From: Mesostigma viride
Lineage: Eukaryota; Streptophyta; Mesostigmatophyceae; Mesostigmatales; Mesostigmataceae
DNA length: 58,242 bases
NCBI GenBank assembly: GCA_009746045.1
Contig: RPFO01002172.1
Coordinates: 1-58,242, forward strand
Reading direction: 5' to 3'
The position numbers were made by a program, and so were the translations under genes. The notes beneath the pieces are model-generated. The model searched no databases. It was given only the letters and a program-made list of their open reading frames with translations, and was not told the DNA's origin. Below, one piece after another: positions 44,928 to 56,630 of this stretch (positions are counted from its first letter, which is position 1; each line of letters begins with the position of its first letter).

Positions 44928-45533
44928 ATGGATGGATGGATGGATGGATGGATGGATGGATGGATGGATGGATGGATGGATGGATGGATGGATGGATGGA
45001 TGGATGGATGGATGGATGGATGGATGGATGGATGGATGGATGGATGGATGGATGGATGGATGGATGGATGGATGGATGGATGGATGGATGGATGGATGGA
45101 TGGATGGATGGATGGATGGATGGATGGATGGATGGATGGATGGATGGATGGATGGATGGATGGATGGATGGATGGATGGATGGATGGATGGATGGATGGA
45201 TGGATGGATGGATGGATGGATGGATGGATGGATGGATGGATGGATGGATGGATGGATGGATGGATGGATGGATGGATGGATGGATGGATGGATGGATGGA
45301 TGGATGGATGGATGGATGGATGGATGGATGGATGGATGGATGGATGGATGGATGGATGGATGGATGGATGGATGGATGGATGGATGGATGGATGGATGGA
45401 TGGATGGATGGATGGATGGATGGATGGATGGATGGATGGATGGATGGATGGATGGATGGATGGATGGATGGATGGATGGATGGATGGATGGATGGATGGA
45501 TGGATGGATGGATGGATGGATGGATGGATGGAT
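44928..45533. repeat. (ATGG)n microsatellite, 606 bases, pure
   Basis: About 151 uninterrupted ATGG units. They continue at 58160-58242 beyond the CACTA insertion. The ORFs of repeated MDGW or HPSI are artefacts. Confidence 0.98.
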
Positions 45534-46060
45534 CACTAGGAGTTAATTTTACGGGGCGTAAACGCCCCGGTTGGGGTTACCGGGGCGGTTACTGGCCAGT
45601 AACCATGTACGTTTAAGGTTACCGGCCAGGTTACCGGCCGGTAACCCGGAATGCAACAGACTAAATACCGGCCGGTAATGGTTACCGGGCGGTAATAGTT
45701 ACCGGAACGTTTACTGGGCGGTAACTTTTACCGGAGCCGTAACCATGCCCGTAACCTATCTGGGTTACGGTCATGGTTACGGCCCAAGTAGAAGTTACCG
45801 GGCGGTAAACTGGTATGGTTACGGGACCAGTTCTGAGAACCGGGATGGGTTACCGGCATGGTTACGGGACCAGTTCTGATAACCGGGCCTGGCTACTGGC
45901 CTGGTTACGGGTCCGTCAACCGTCCCGTAACCTGCAGTAGTTACGGCCCAGTAGTTAACCCTGGCTACTGCGGTGGTTACGGGGCCGGTTATGCCCCAGT
46001 AATAATAGTAACCCATGCCTACAACGCAGCCTGTCCGGGTTATGGCCCCGAATTCTAAAA
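45534..46060. repeat. Left subterminal repeats of CACTA element 2
   Basis: GTAACC/GGTTAC-rich, with palindromes such as TTACCGGCCGGTAA. Reverse complement of the 25025-25716 region, with small differences. From 46061 to 46780 I see no gene; a minus-strand frame (46795-46432) has two weakly similar halves but no recognised domain. Confidence 0.85.
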
Positions 46061-46789
46061 TGCATTGACCCCGGCTATGGTGAGTGGCTTGCATGATATG
46101 GTGCTTTTGAAGATGCATTTTTGAATTAGGCATTTCATTAAAATGTTTAAGAAGTCATTAATAATCAATTGCACGAATCACTTCCATCCGATGTTGTCAA
46201 CGTGGGCTTCATGATGAAATCGTGGAGATGACGCACATGAAGTTCACGGAACATCTTAGGTAATAAATCAAGCCGTTACGGCAGTAGAACCTTGGCCGAT
46301 GAGGGTGGCGTCTTGAAGCTGTTGTCACCCTCAAGTCCGCTCGGCCAGGGGTAATCGCCCATGTTGATTTGAAAGGTACCGCCGTCCATATGGCGGCTCC
46401 GCTTTTGGTGCGAGTTGACCAACTTCCCATCTTAATCATTCCGGATTGCCTGCAGTTCATTCCGCCTTTGTCCAAGTAAGACAGCAACTGTCACGCACTC
46501 ATAGAAAACGCAAAATGCCCCGAATGCAGTTACGGCCATACGGTAGCGAGGAATAGCAGTTGAAATTTCTAGTACACAGGCAACTAGTAAGAAAAGGGAC
46601 GATGCGTGCACCACCACCAATACGTACGTGCATCCCTCTCTTGAAAATGACAGCATCTTCCATGCCGTCCAAGAAAAACGCAACGTATTTAACATGAACC
46701 CGAATGCAGTTACGGTCGTAGAGTAGTGAGGACTGGCAGCTGAAAGTTCTAGTTGATGGGCTGAGAATAAGGAAAAAAATGATGCGTGC

Positions 46790-48110
46790 ACTCACCTACC
46801 CTATTACGTCCCTCCCATGGCGAGGAACCAGCAAAACCACCCACATACCCTGTTGTGTCCCTCCCTTGACAAGGAACAAGCACGTGCACATGCCCCACCC
46901 CACATGCATGCCTCCCTTGACAAGAATCGAACGGGCACGTGCACCCACCTACCCTATGTGCACCCCCTCCTTTGACAAGGAACAAGCACGTGCACGTGCC
47001 TACCCCACATGCATGCCTCCCTTGACAAGAATCGAACGAGCACGTGCACCCACCCACCCTGTGTGCACCCCTCCTTTGACAAGGAACAAGCACGTGAACT
47101 CACCTACACTACGCGCGTCCCTCCCTTGACAAGGAATAGGCACGTGCACATGCCTACCCCACATCCATGCCTCCCCTGACCAGTAACAAGCACGTGCACC
47201 CACCTACCCTACGTGCATCCCTCCTGTGACATGGAACAAGCACGTGCACCCACCAACCCTATGTACGTGCCTCTTGACAAGCAACAAGCACGTGCACCCA
47301 CCTACCCTAAGTGCCCCCCTCCTTCGACAAGGAACAAGCATGTGCACTCACCTACCGTACGTGAATCCCTCCCTTGGCAAGGACCAAGCACGTGCACCCA
47401 CCTACCCGATGTCCGCCCCTCCCTTGATAAGGTACAAGCATGCCCACCCACCTACCCTACCTGCATCCCTCCCTTGACATGGAACAACCATGTGCACATG
47501 CCTACCCCACATGCATGCCTCCCTTGACAAGGAACGAGCACGTGCACCCACCCACCCTGTGTGCACCCCTCCTTTGACAAGGAACAAGCACGTGCACTCA
47601 TCTACCGCACGTGCATCCCTCCCTTGACAAGGAACAAGCAAGCCCACCCACCTACCCTACCTGCATCCCTCCCTTGACATGAAACAAGCACGTGCACATG
47701 CCTACCCCACATGCATGCCTCCCTTGACAAGGAACGAGCACGTGCACCCACCCACCCTGTGTGCACCCCTCCTTTGACAAGGAACAAGCACATGAACTCA
47801 CCTACACTACGTGCGTCCCTCCCTTGACAAGGAATAAGCACGTGCACATGCCTACCCCACATCCATGCCTCCCCTGACCAGTAACAAGCACGTGCACTCA
47901 CCTACCCTACGTATGTGCCTCTTGACAAGGACCAAGCTCGTGCACCCACCTACCATACGTGAATCCCTCCCTTGACAAGGTACACGCATGCCCACCCACC
48001 TACCCTACGTGGGCCCCTCCCTTGATAAGGTACAAGCATGACCAGCCACCTACCCCGCGAGCCTCCCTACTTTGACAAGGAACAAGCACGTGGGCCCGCT
48101 AGCATGGCAG
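46790..48110 (+). repeat. ~50-base minisatellite, about 26 copies
   Basis: Imperfect units of the type CCTCCCTTGACAAGGAACAA then GCACGTGCACCCACCTACCC plus a CACGTGCAT-like joint. CACGTG occurs in most units. It is the same family as 35365-35600. ORFs in several frames are artefacts of the repeat. Confidence 0.93.
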
Positions 48111-49048
48111 CAAGGAAGACATTACCCTAACATGGCATGGCCAAAGCAAAAGAGACAGAGAAGTCAATGGAGAGAGAGCTCCTAAGAACTCCTAGTAAAT
48201 TGGAAACCATGGAGGGCAAAAAACGTTCAACAACTTACGATGGGCATCGGCACATACAGAGAAGCCCAGGTGTGCCAGGTGTAAAATAAGCGAGATTGAA
48301 GTGTCGCCTACCTCGTGGGAGACTTTTGGTATCTGGTAAACAATGAAAGCGAGTGGAAAGATGGACAACGTGAAAATAACATACAATCCACTGCAATGCA
48401 TGCAAAGAGGACAGAATCAGTAATAAAGCGCGCTGCATTCAGGCAGCGCTGAGCAATTGAACGGTGAACAATTTAATCCGGAACGCATTGTCTACGCGAC
48501 TCGATGCGACTAAACGTGGCATGCATACGCGGTCGCTGACTGAAGACATTGTGTACCTGGCTCAGCAAGGTGCGCTTGCAGCCGCTTTCTTAAATATGCC
48601 GCAGGCGCACGATGTAACGAATTGAAGTTTGCATGTAGTAACAAAGGCAAGAAAAGCGGTGTAGCTGGCTACCGACTACGCCATAGTAAGCTGTATCGGA
48701 GTTGGCGCTGCCGATGGCTGGAAACGGATGACCGAATCATGCTAAACTGGGGCTCCAAAAGGGCTTGTCATGCATCCTAGTGCGCCTTTTGCTTTTTTTT
48801 CTTCAAGCATCGTGAGCATGCGGGTTTAGGGGGGCGCTTATTCTTGCACCACTATCAGTCGGCTGGACTGCAATCGGCATAGCCAGCGCAAGGTGATGCA
48901 AGGGCAGGCAAACTTTACCAGCTCGTTCAAGGCTCGTTGATGGAATTCAAACATCTAGGCGGCGCGTCTGCAACGGCTCATCGCAATTCGAATTCGCAAG
49001 CAGAACCCTCGTTACACGTGGCGCATGCAGAGATCTGCTTCGGGCGGC
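48111..49048. other. Stretch without recognisable feature
   Basis: Mixed-composition DNA. Short minus-strand ORFs at 48401-48192 and 48438-48235 show no recognised motif, and I find no repeat family, RNA gene or mobile-element end here. Confidence 0.4.
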
Positions 49049-49850
49049 TTGGCGTATCTCACTGCGTCGTGACTCAAGTACATAGTCAGCCTAGTTAGTA
49101 CTCTGGGGGCCTCGAGTTCGGCAGTCCCCTATTCGGAAATCCCGGATCATATGTACTCCACCCTATGTACTCTTGGAGTACATAGTGTGCCACCCTATGT
49201 ACTCTTGGAGTACATAGTGTGGATTACATAGGTAGTCACTCCTTCCTATGTAATACGGGCGTGTCTCACCGCGTCGGCAGTCCCCTATTCGGAAATCCCG
49301 GATCATATGTACTCCACACTATGTACTCTTGGAGTACATAGTGTGCCACCCTATGTACTCTTGGAGTACATAGTGTGGAGTACATAGTCACTCCTTCCTA
49401 TGTAATACGGGCGTGTCTCACCGCGTCGGCAGTCCCCTAATCGGAAATCCCGGATCATATGTACTCCACACTATGTACTCTTGGAGTACATAGTGTGCCA
49501 CCCTATGTACTCTTGGAGTACATAGTGTGGAGTACATAGTCACTCCTTCCTATGTAATACGGGCGTGTCTCACCGCGTCGGCAGTCCCCTAATCGGAAAT
49601 CCCGGATCATATGTACTCCACACTATGTACTCTTGGAGTACATAGTGTGCCACCCTATGTACTCTCGGAGTACATAGGGTGGAGTACATAGTCACTCCTT
49701 CCTATGTAATACCGGTGTAATCATGCGTAATCATGCGTAATCATGCGTAATCATGCGTAATCATGCGTAATCATCAGAGTAATCATCAGAGTAATCATCA
49801 GAGTAATCATCGTCCAGACAAGCTGCACTGCCCCTAAGACCCTAACTTAC
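49049..49850 (+). mobile_element. Isolated terminus of the kinase-transposon family
   Basis: It contains the same CTATGTACTC hairpins, the CTCCTTCCTATGTAATACGG spacers, the GTAATCATGC tandem repeat (49714-49812) and the conserved segment GTCCAGACAAGCTGCACTGC as 13829-14640. The order and orientation relative to the internal sequence are the same. The opposite array is not found downstream, so it is a truncated element or a remnant. Hairpins here have the ACACTATG/CACCCTATG type of flank instead of CCGGACTATG, indicating a distinct subfamily. Confidence 0.85.
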
Positions 49851-50316
49851 ACAAGATGGCGATGGTCGTCGCCGGCAGCTCGACAAGTTCAGGGCAGCAC
49901 GAAATAAGACAGGCAAGCCGACGCTGGCGCTCATCCCAATGAGGCCATTCATCCGAAGCAGCCTCCATAACCTGGCCGCTCTTAGGGTGGCGAATCGGGG
50001 CGTCGTTGTCATTGCGGAGCTTCAGCACGCTTGTCACAGCGGCGTCATTGTAGGCGAGTAAGGTATCGATGTCTGCCAGGCTCAAACGCTGGCCTGGCAT
50101 GTAGAATGAGGAAGAAATGGCGTCCGGCAAGGAGGTTTCAGCAGCTATCGGAGTTGCTTCCGAAGTTGCTTCCGAAGTCTTGGATCGCTTGTTAGCGGCG
50201 TTCTTGGCGACGACAATGTCGTGGGCGATTTTGTTTGCAGCAATCTGGGCATCAATAGAATCGGCGGCAAGAGCTGAAGACGATGCGGGGACCTCCATAG
50301 CTACGTTTAATAGCAC
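49834..50316 (-). CDS. Unknown ORF adjoining the isolated terminus
   Basis: A 160-codon frame from an ATG near 50316, reading MEVPASSSALAADSIDAQIA then ANKIAHDIVVAKNAANKRSK, and later EWPHWDERQRRLACLISC. A GTAAGT donor (CTTGT then GTAAGTTAGG) lies just before the stop at 49845-49854, so it may be an exon of a gene running out towards the hairpin array. The N-terminal half is Ala/Ser-rich and probably helical. The family is not recognised, and it is not homologous to the kinase. Confidence 0.4.
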   Translation of the reverse strand: MLLNVAMEVPASSSALAADSIDAQIAANKIAHDIVVAKNAANKRSKTSEATSEATPIAAETSLPDAISSSFYMPGQRLSLADIDTLLAYNDAAVTSVLKLRNDNDAPIRHPKSGQVMEAASDEWPHWDERQRRLACLISCCPELVELPATTIAILCKLGS

Positions 50317-50514
50317 CTAGACGAGGGCAGGGGGCGCAGGCACACTGATCACGTGCGTGGTGCCGCCATAATGTGCAGAAAAATAGCGAGATCTGCTGGG
50401 CAGGCCGCTGGCGATAACTTGCGAAATCCTGGGCGATGGCTGCCAAAAATTAGATCGGCGTGTTCGTCATCAAAAGGCGAGTCTATTGCAATTTACCCGA
50501 CCAAATTTCATCAT

Positions 50515-50834
50515 GGATGGATGGAGGGAGGGAGGGAGGGAGGGAGGGAGGGAGGGAGGGAGGGAGGGAGGGAGGGAGGGAGGGAGGGAGGGAGGGAGGG
50601 AGGGAGGGAGGGAGGGAGGGAGGGAGGGAGGGAGGGAGGGAGGAGGGAGGGAGGGAGGGAGGGAGGAGGGAGGAGGGAGGGAGGGAGGGAGGGAGGAGGA
50701 GGAGGGAGGGAGGGAGGGAGGGAGGAGGGAGGGAGGGAGGGAGGAGGAGGGAGGGAGGGAGGGAGGGAGGGAGGGAGGGAGGGAGGGAGGGATGGATGGA
50801 TGGATGGATGGATGGATGGATGGATGGATGGATG
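50515..50834. repeat. (GGGA)n passing into (ATGG)n
   Basis: Long GGGA/GGA tract with GGA interruptions to about 50790, then about 11 ATGG units. Gly/Arg/Glu-rich ORFs are artefacts. Confidence 0.97.
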
Positions 50835-50837
50835 TTC

Positions 50838-50914
50838 TTAATTAATTAATTAATTAGTTAATTAATTAATTAATTAATTAATTAATTAATTAATTAATTA
50901 ATTAATTAATTAAT
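50838..50914. repeat. (TTAA)n microsatellite
   Basis: About 19 TTAA units with one G interruption. It may be an expanded tail of a retroelement 3' end. 50915-51160 has no feature that I can name. Confidence 0.95.
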
Positions 50915-51404
50915 GGTCAAATTAAAGGCAATCGTGGTACATGAAGCGAGACAAATCATGCCTGGACGCATGGCGATGTAAGAGCCCCCCCTCCCCCACG
51001 CCAGGAGGAAGGGGTGCGTGACTGAGTAGAGTAGTTAGGATTTTGTATTAAGAGAGACAACTTTGTATATTATCAAGGAGACAACTTTGTATATAAGATT
51101 AGAGTGAGATCAGCTAGTCTTCGCGGCTCAGTTCTAATGCACCCACCCCCATCAGTCCATGGAATACGTGCTCCTGCTCCAGATCCTTAATTAAGGCCAA
51201 AATGATGAGTCCCTTCCAAACAACGTTTGCACTTAGATAGTTAGACGAATTATGCCCGACGAAGCTGGAACTTAACAGCCACAATGAATTACGGTTGTTC
51301 AGACCTTGTACAACGCCTCAGGGCATTTGGAGCCCTGAATGGTAACAAATGCTAACAAGGTAGTGTTGCTATCAATAATGATTTTAAAAATTAATATGAT
51401 GTCA

Positions 51405-51570
51405 TTAATTAATTAATTAGTTATCAACATCACTCCGTTGGGAGTAAATGTAGCACATATCCCTGAGAAGGGGCATATGGCTTTTAATACATTCTAGGCT
51501 ACTTCATGCAAGGGTGGGAATGTAAGCTACCCCTGCTCTAGGTGCACCAGGGCACCTGCACCACCATGTC
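51405..51570 (-). repeat. Dispersed retroelement 3' end, reverse orientation
   Basis: On the minus strand: GGTGCAGGTGCCCTGGTGCA, then AAGTAGCCTAGAATGTATT, then CTCC-CAAC-GGAG, then AATTAATTAATT at 51405-51418. It is the intact counterpart of the repeat split by the palindromic element at 10762, and inserts into copy A of the duplication. Confidence 0.75.
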
Positions 51571-52987
51571 ATATTACAACCAAAACTGGTCGTCATCATG
51601 CAAGCATCTGAAGCATGGTCGCAAAACTTCGTGTGCAAAATCTCATGTCATAAGGAGCCCAACATTATGACAATTGCCAGGCTTTGTAAAGATTTTTGAT
51701 TTAACGATGACTACAGCACAAACAGTGAGCGAAACCCTGGTGCATGTGAATGCCTGAGTGGCGACTGTTCCTAACAGAATGCAAGATGTAAGGTAGACAT
51801 TGCGAGTATGCCACAAATGTGTGATGTGCAGTGCACATGCATGTGAGCTACCATGGTCCGGATTCTCCCGATTTCTGGCCTGCGCTGGTTGTCTCCTTGA
51901 TGTATACCCCATGACACCATACTTCTAAACTACTTAAGAACCTTGGCACATTGCAAAATGGGAAAGAAAGCTGAACAATACATGCAACATCACTCACTAA
52001 CACAGCCATGTGATTGCTACCAACACGTACCATGTACATCCTGTGTGAAATTATTGGCAACGACACGCCAAGCAAACGCCAAGGTATAGTATAACTGCGA
52101 CAGGCTGGCACATGTCACCTGGCATCCACGTATGCTCACCCCAAGGCATTGGCATATCCCCATGTCTATATCCGTTGCCCTTTGTGCGTACCGAGTCACC
52201 CATGCAGTCACCCACCCATGCATCCACCTGGCCCACCCACACAAGTACTCATACACTTGCGCACCTGAGTACCCAGCCACCCACTGGTCCACCCACCCGG
52301 TGACCCAGCCAGCCAGCCACGCACCTACTAAACCAACCTATCTAACCACTCGTGCACCCAGGCACCCAGCCACATACCCACCCACTGGGACATCCACCCA
52401 CCCAGCTAGCCACATATGCAATCTACCCACCTAGGCAATAAGGAGGCATTCACCCATCCTTTTATCCAGGCACCCATTACTAAAACCACGCAGCCACCTA
52501 ACCACCCAGCCAGCTGGCCCCATGTGTGCCCACCAGGCCGCCCACCCCTGACCCACCCACGCCCCTTCCCACTCGACCACTCTTTCCCCCCATACCCTTA
52601 TACCCACCGACCTGCACCCACTCACCCTCACACATCCACATCCTCTCAGCCAGTCACCCACCCATCTCACCCCTAACATGCACAGCCCTCCACCCGCGAT
52701 AGGTGAGTCGATCCCAACTACAAAACCACCCACCCACCCATATCCGTGCACCCACCCACCCATCTACCTTCCCCATCGCTCACCCCACCCACTTCTAATC
52801 ACAGCTACACATCCACCCGCCACAAACCAACGGTGCAAATCCTCCAGCCCATGCAACAGTTTCACTCAGGCATCCAACAATGCACCCACCTAGGAGTTCC
52901 CAAACCCCGTCGATCCCCCAGCCACCTGGCGATTCACTTATAAGCAACCACCCTTGCACCCATCCACCCACCATAACCACCCACCCA

Positions 52988-53154
52988 CCCTCCCTCCCTC
53001 CTCCCTCCCTCCCTCCCTCCCTCCTCCCTCCCTCCCTCCTCCCTCCCTCCCTCCCTCCCTCCCTCCCTCCCTCCCTCCCTCCCTCCCTCCCTCCCTCCCT
53101 CCCTCCCTCCCTCCCTCCCTCCCTCCCTCCCTCCCTCCCTCCCTCCCTCCCTCC
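52988..53154. repeat. (CTCC)n microsatellite
   Basis: Pure CCCT/CTCC repeat. On the minus strand it directly follows the Cys/His exon of the pseudogene and turns its frame into GGRE repeats. Confidence 0.96.
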
Positions 53155-53179
53155 CGCCACCCCACCCACCCACCCTCTC

Positions 53180-54432
53180 CAACTGCATGTGGACTGCCTC
53201 TCCCAGCGACTCGGCCAGCCGTTTGAGTGTGTTTGGGACCATATGCTGATGCCCATGGATATTACGCGCGCCATCAACCAGGCAACACCAGTGACACTTG
53301 AGCTCCTTGTTATCCTTCTCATCGGATGTACTGACGACACCCTGCACAATTACAGCTCACAAGGCAACTAACATGCTGGAGGAACGCATCCGCCGCAGTG
53401 GACGTCAGTAACGGATGTTGCAATGTTGCTGGAGGGAGGTCAATCGACCGCACCCGTACATACAAGGGGCAATTATTGATGCGTCATACCCAAAACAGGA
53501 AGAAAATGTGGCACAACTAACCTTGCCATCAACATGGATGGACGGAGTTGGAGACCAACTGCAGCGCGGCATTCGCAAGGGCACAGGCTGTGTTGTTCAG
53601 CAGGTCCACCGCTGGACTGCCCGATGCCGAGTCCAGGTTCTTCCTTACACAAACTCTCCACAAGCGTGATTGTCGCGTCCTTGGCTGCCAACTGCGGAAA
53701 GGAGGCCAGTGCTCGCTTCAGCAGGAACTCGGCAATTGCAATCACGGTGGGCCCTGGCACGATTTGCAGGCCTACACATGCTTGCCCCGCATGTGCCTCC
53801 CCCACGTGTGCATCCACCGCAGTTGACGTGCTCGCTCGCAGCTCCCACTACCGCTGGCTTCGTTGCCATGTTCCTCCACCCGTTGCCTCTTGCATCTTAG
53901 CTGTTCCTCGCGCTTCTCCGCAGCCTCTCTTTCCCTCTCTTCCTCTCTCTTTTCTGCTGCCGTTCATGCCTTGCTCCAGATATAGATGTGGCTGCTTAGG
54001 CGTTCAATCTGCATCACAGAATTGGACGATATGCACGTCAAAGGAAAGCCAACCAAGCAGCAACATTACCAACAATGTAGCGGGAGGGTCAGTGCAGAGG
54101 CCAGCAACATAACTGCCTTAGTCTTGTACTCCTACCATACACATTAGGGAAGACTGCTGGCATGGCAGCCTGCATCACAGCAATGAATTGCCGCCAACTA
54201 AAATAAGAGAGTGACTCACCGCTACTCTTCCCTGAAGCCGACTGGTCACACCTCCATTGTGGCGTTGTTTTACCACTTTAAGGCTCTTCCACAGCGTGCG
54301 ATTTTGTTGATGCCATTTTCTCAATTCCTGTAGCATATATTTTGCCCCCGCCGCACGCTTCCATGGGTTGCCATGTACATCATACTTTGCTGATGCTGCA
54401 GAGAAGTCAAGCGGTTCTTTGCATTCCCTCAC
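53180..54432 (-). pseudogene. Element 2 copy of the 3952-9543 gene
   Basis: Exons correspond one to one with element 1: 54432-54220 (VRECKEPLDFSAASAKYDVH; three codons longer), 54008-53522 and 53341-53180. Splice signals are conserved (GTGAGT; GATGCAG; GTGCAG). The middle exon has a TGA where element 1 has CGA (SRAREAA becomes SKA-stop) and a net 1-base gain near CKEE, so the copy is inactive. The third exon reads GVVSTSDEKDNKELKCHWCC then LVDGARNIHGHQHM, placing the Cys-x2-Cys...His-x-His motif right after GVVSTSD. The long charged repeat of element 1 is absent here. The gene continues into the CTCC microsatellite and is lost. Confidence 0.75.
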
Positions 54433-54499
54433 CTGTATTCAACGGCAACGCCAAAACGGAATGCCAACGAATGCGGAGCGGGGGAACAAGGCATAAATC

Positions 54500-54715
54500 A
54501 ACGCATGGTGAACTGGCAGATGCTGAGGCAGACACGACAATGCACTGGGTGCATGGCAACCATGTGAACACTGATGGTAGCATTCACATGCCTAACAAGC
54601 ATTTTCTCTGTTTCCCCTGGGTTAGAGTGTAAGGCCTATGCAAACCCAGCTAAACAACAAAACAACACATCCTAAACTGCGCTAACTGACATGGGCAACA
54701 AACATGGCCAATGGA
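54500..54715 (-). repeat. Single unit of the 357-base satellite
   Basis: Reverse complement of part of the 4405-6190 unit (CAGAGAAAATGCTTGTTAGGC, GTGTAAGGCC, CATGGGCAACAAACATGGCC). It lies in the intron position equivalent to element 1 and is not amplified. Confidence 0.85.
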
Positions 54716-54879
54716 CACAACACCTTGAAATGGCCTTTTTTTTACATAAATTATGGCCCATGGCAAGTTTATTGTCCGATTGACCTAGGATTGGATCCCA
54801 CCACTCCCCGGGATGTGTCTGGCTAGTGGTGGAGTAGTTGAGTCAAAATGTTAAGTTTACATGGTACTCCCTGCTTAAG

Positions 54880-56630
54880 TTAACTCCAGATCCAAGGCCA
54901 AAACTGGCCACCTAAACCACTTGCACTTGCATAGAAACAATAGTTGATCTCAGATTATGCTGTAACTTTGCAGTGGTGATGAATAATAGTTGTTCTGACC
55001 TTGTACAAAGTTCTACGCCATTTGGAGCCCTAGTTGGTGACAAATGCTAGCAAAATTTTGCTAGCATTTGTCATTAATGGCCATTTAAAATCAATATTTA
55101 ACCCAAATAATGTCAGAATGCCACCAAAACTTATTGCCATCATGCCAGCACCTGAAGCAAGGTCTCAACAAGTCATGAGCAGAAATTCAGATCATGCAGA
55201 GCCCAAAATGGTGACATTTGCCAGCAATTGTCACCATTTTTTGCTTTTTTACCCACAATTTTAACAACATTACCCACCAAAACATTCTCCAAGCTGGGGC
55301 GCATCATTTAAATCTTTGCAGGCAACTCAAGAATGACTAGTACAAACAGTGTGCAAAACCTTGGTGCATGTGAATGCCTGAGTGGTGACCATTGCTAGCA
55401 GAATCCATCATGTAAGGTAGGCATTGCCAGTATGCCACAAAGCTGTGATGTGCAGTGCATGTCCATATGTATACCCCATGACACCGTGCCTCTAAACTAC
55501 TTGGCACATTGCAAAATGGGAAGGAAAGGTGAATAATACATGCCACATCACTAACACAGCCATTTGAATGCTACCAACACGCACCATGCATGATATACAC
55601 TGCGTGTACAGTAATACATGTCGAGAATATGCCGAGCGAGCATATCAAGGTGCAGTGACCCCAACGCTGGCACATGTCACCTGGCATCCACGTATGCTCA
55701 CATGATATGGCATTGGCATATCCCATGTCTCCATCTCTTGCACTTTGTGCGCACCAAGCCACCCATGCAGTCGCCCACCCATGCAGCTACCTGGCCACCC
55801 ACCCACACAACTGCTCACACACTCGCGCGCCCGTGCACCCAGACAGCCACCTGTCCTCCCACCCAGTGACCCACCCACCAAGCCAGCCGCGCACGTGCTT
55901 ACCCAACTTATACAACCATGCGTGCACCTAGGCACCCAACCACCTACCAACCCACTTGGACATCCACCCACCCACCAAGGCACCTGCGCAACCCACACAC
56001 CAACTAGGTAATAAGCAGGCATTCCCCCATCCAATGAGCCAACCACCCAACCACCCAACCACCTAAACACCCAGCCAGCTGGCCCCATATGCACCCGTCC
56101 GGCCACCCACAGTTGACCCACCCACGCACCTACCCACTCAACCATTCACTGCCCCCACACCCTTATACCCACTGACCCACCCACTGACCCACCCACACAT
56201 GCATTTTCTCAGCCAGCACCCCGGCACCTACCTCACCCCAAACCTGCACAGCCCTTCACCCGTGATAGGTGAGTCGGTCCCAACCATAAACCCATCCACG
56301 CATCCATATCTGTGCGCCCACCCGTCCATCTACCCGTCCCTTCGCCCACCCACCCACATCTAGTCATCTACACATCCACCAGCCACCAGCCACCAATGGC
56401 CCACCCACCAACCCACACACACACATACATCCCTAACCAACCAACCACCAACACACCACCCTCAAAAACGTGCAGTTGTTTCACTCATGCATCCAACAAC
56501 CCACCCACTTCAAAGTCCCCAAAGCCTATCATCACCCAGCCACCTGGGCATCTGCCAATAACCGACCGCCCTTGCACTCATCCACCCACCATGACCAGCC
56601 AGCCAGCCACCCACCCTCTCCAACTGCCTG
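54880..56630 (+). repeat. Direct duplication, copy B
   Basis: Partner of 51160-53190. The CACCCA-rich part (55740-56640) yields Thr/His/Pro-rich ORFs on the plus strand and Val/Gly/Trp-rich ones on the minus strand; none looks real. Confidence 0.8.

Larger units (their letters stand above)
51160..53190 (+). repeat. Direct duplication, copy A
   Basis: It aligns, with many differences, to 54880-56630. Examples: GTTCAGACCTTGTACAA (51297/54994), GTGCATGTGAATGCCTGAG (51740/55366), GGCACATGTCACCTGGCATC (52107/55669) and the CACC-rich tract ending CCACCCTCTCCAACTGC (53172/56609). Copy A contains an extra retroelement 3' end (51405-51570) and an expanded CCCT tract (52988-53154). Confidence 0.85.

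Noticed and set aside
44899-45616. MDGW/HPSI repeat ORFs
   Set aside because: Pure ATGG microsatellite; all frames are open.
52795-53371. Gly/Arg/Glu- and Pro/Ser-rich ORFs across the CTCC tract
   Set aside because: Microsatellite translation; only the 53341-53180 part matches the element 1 exon.
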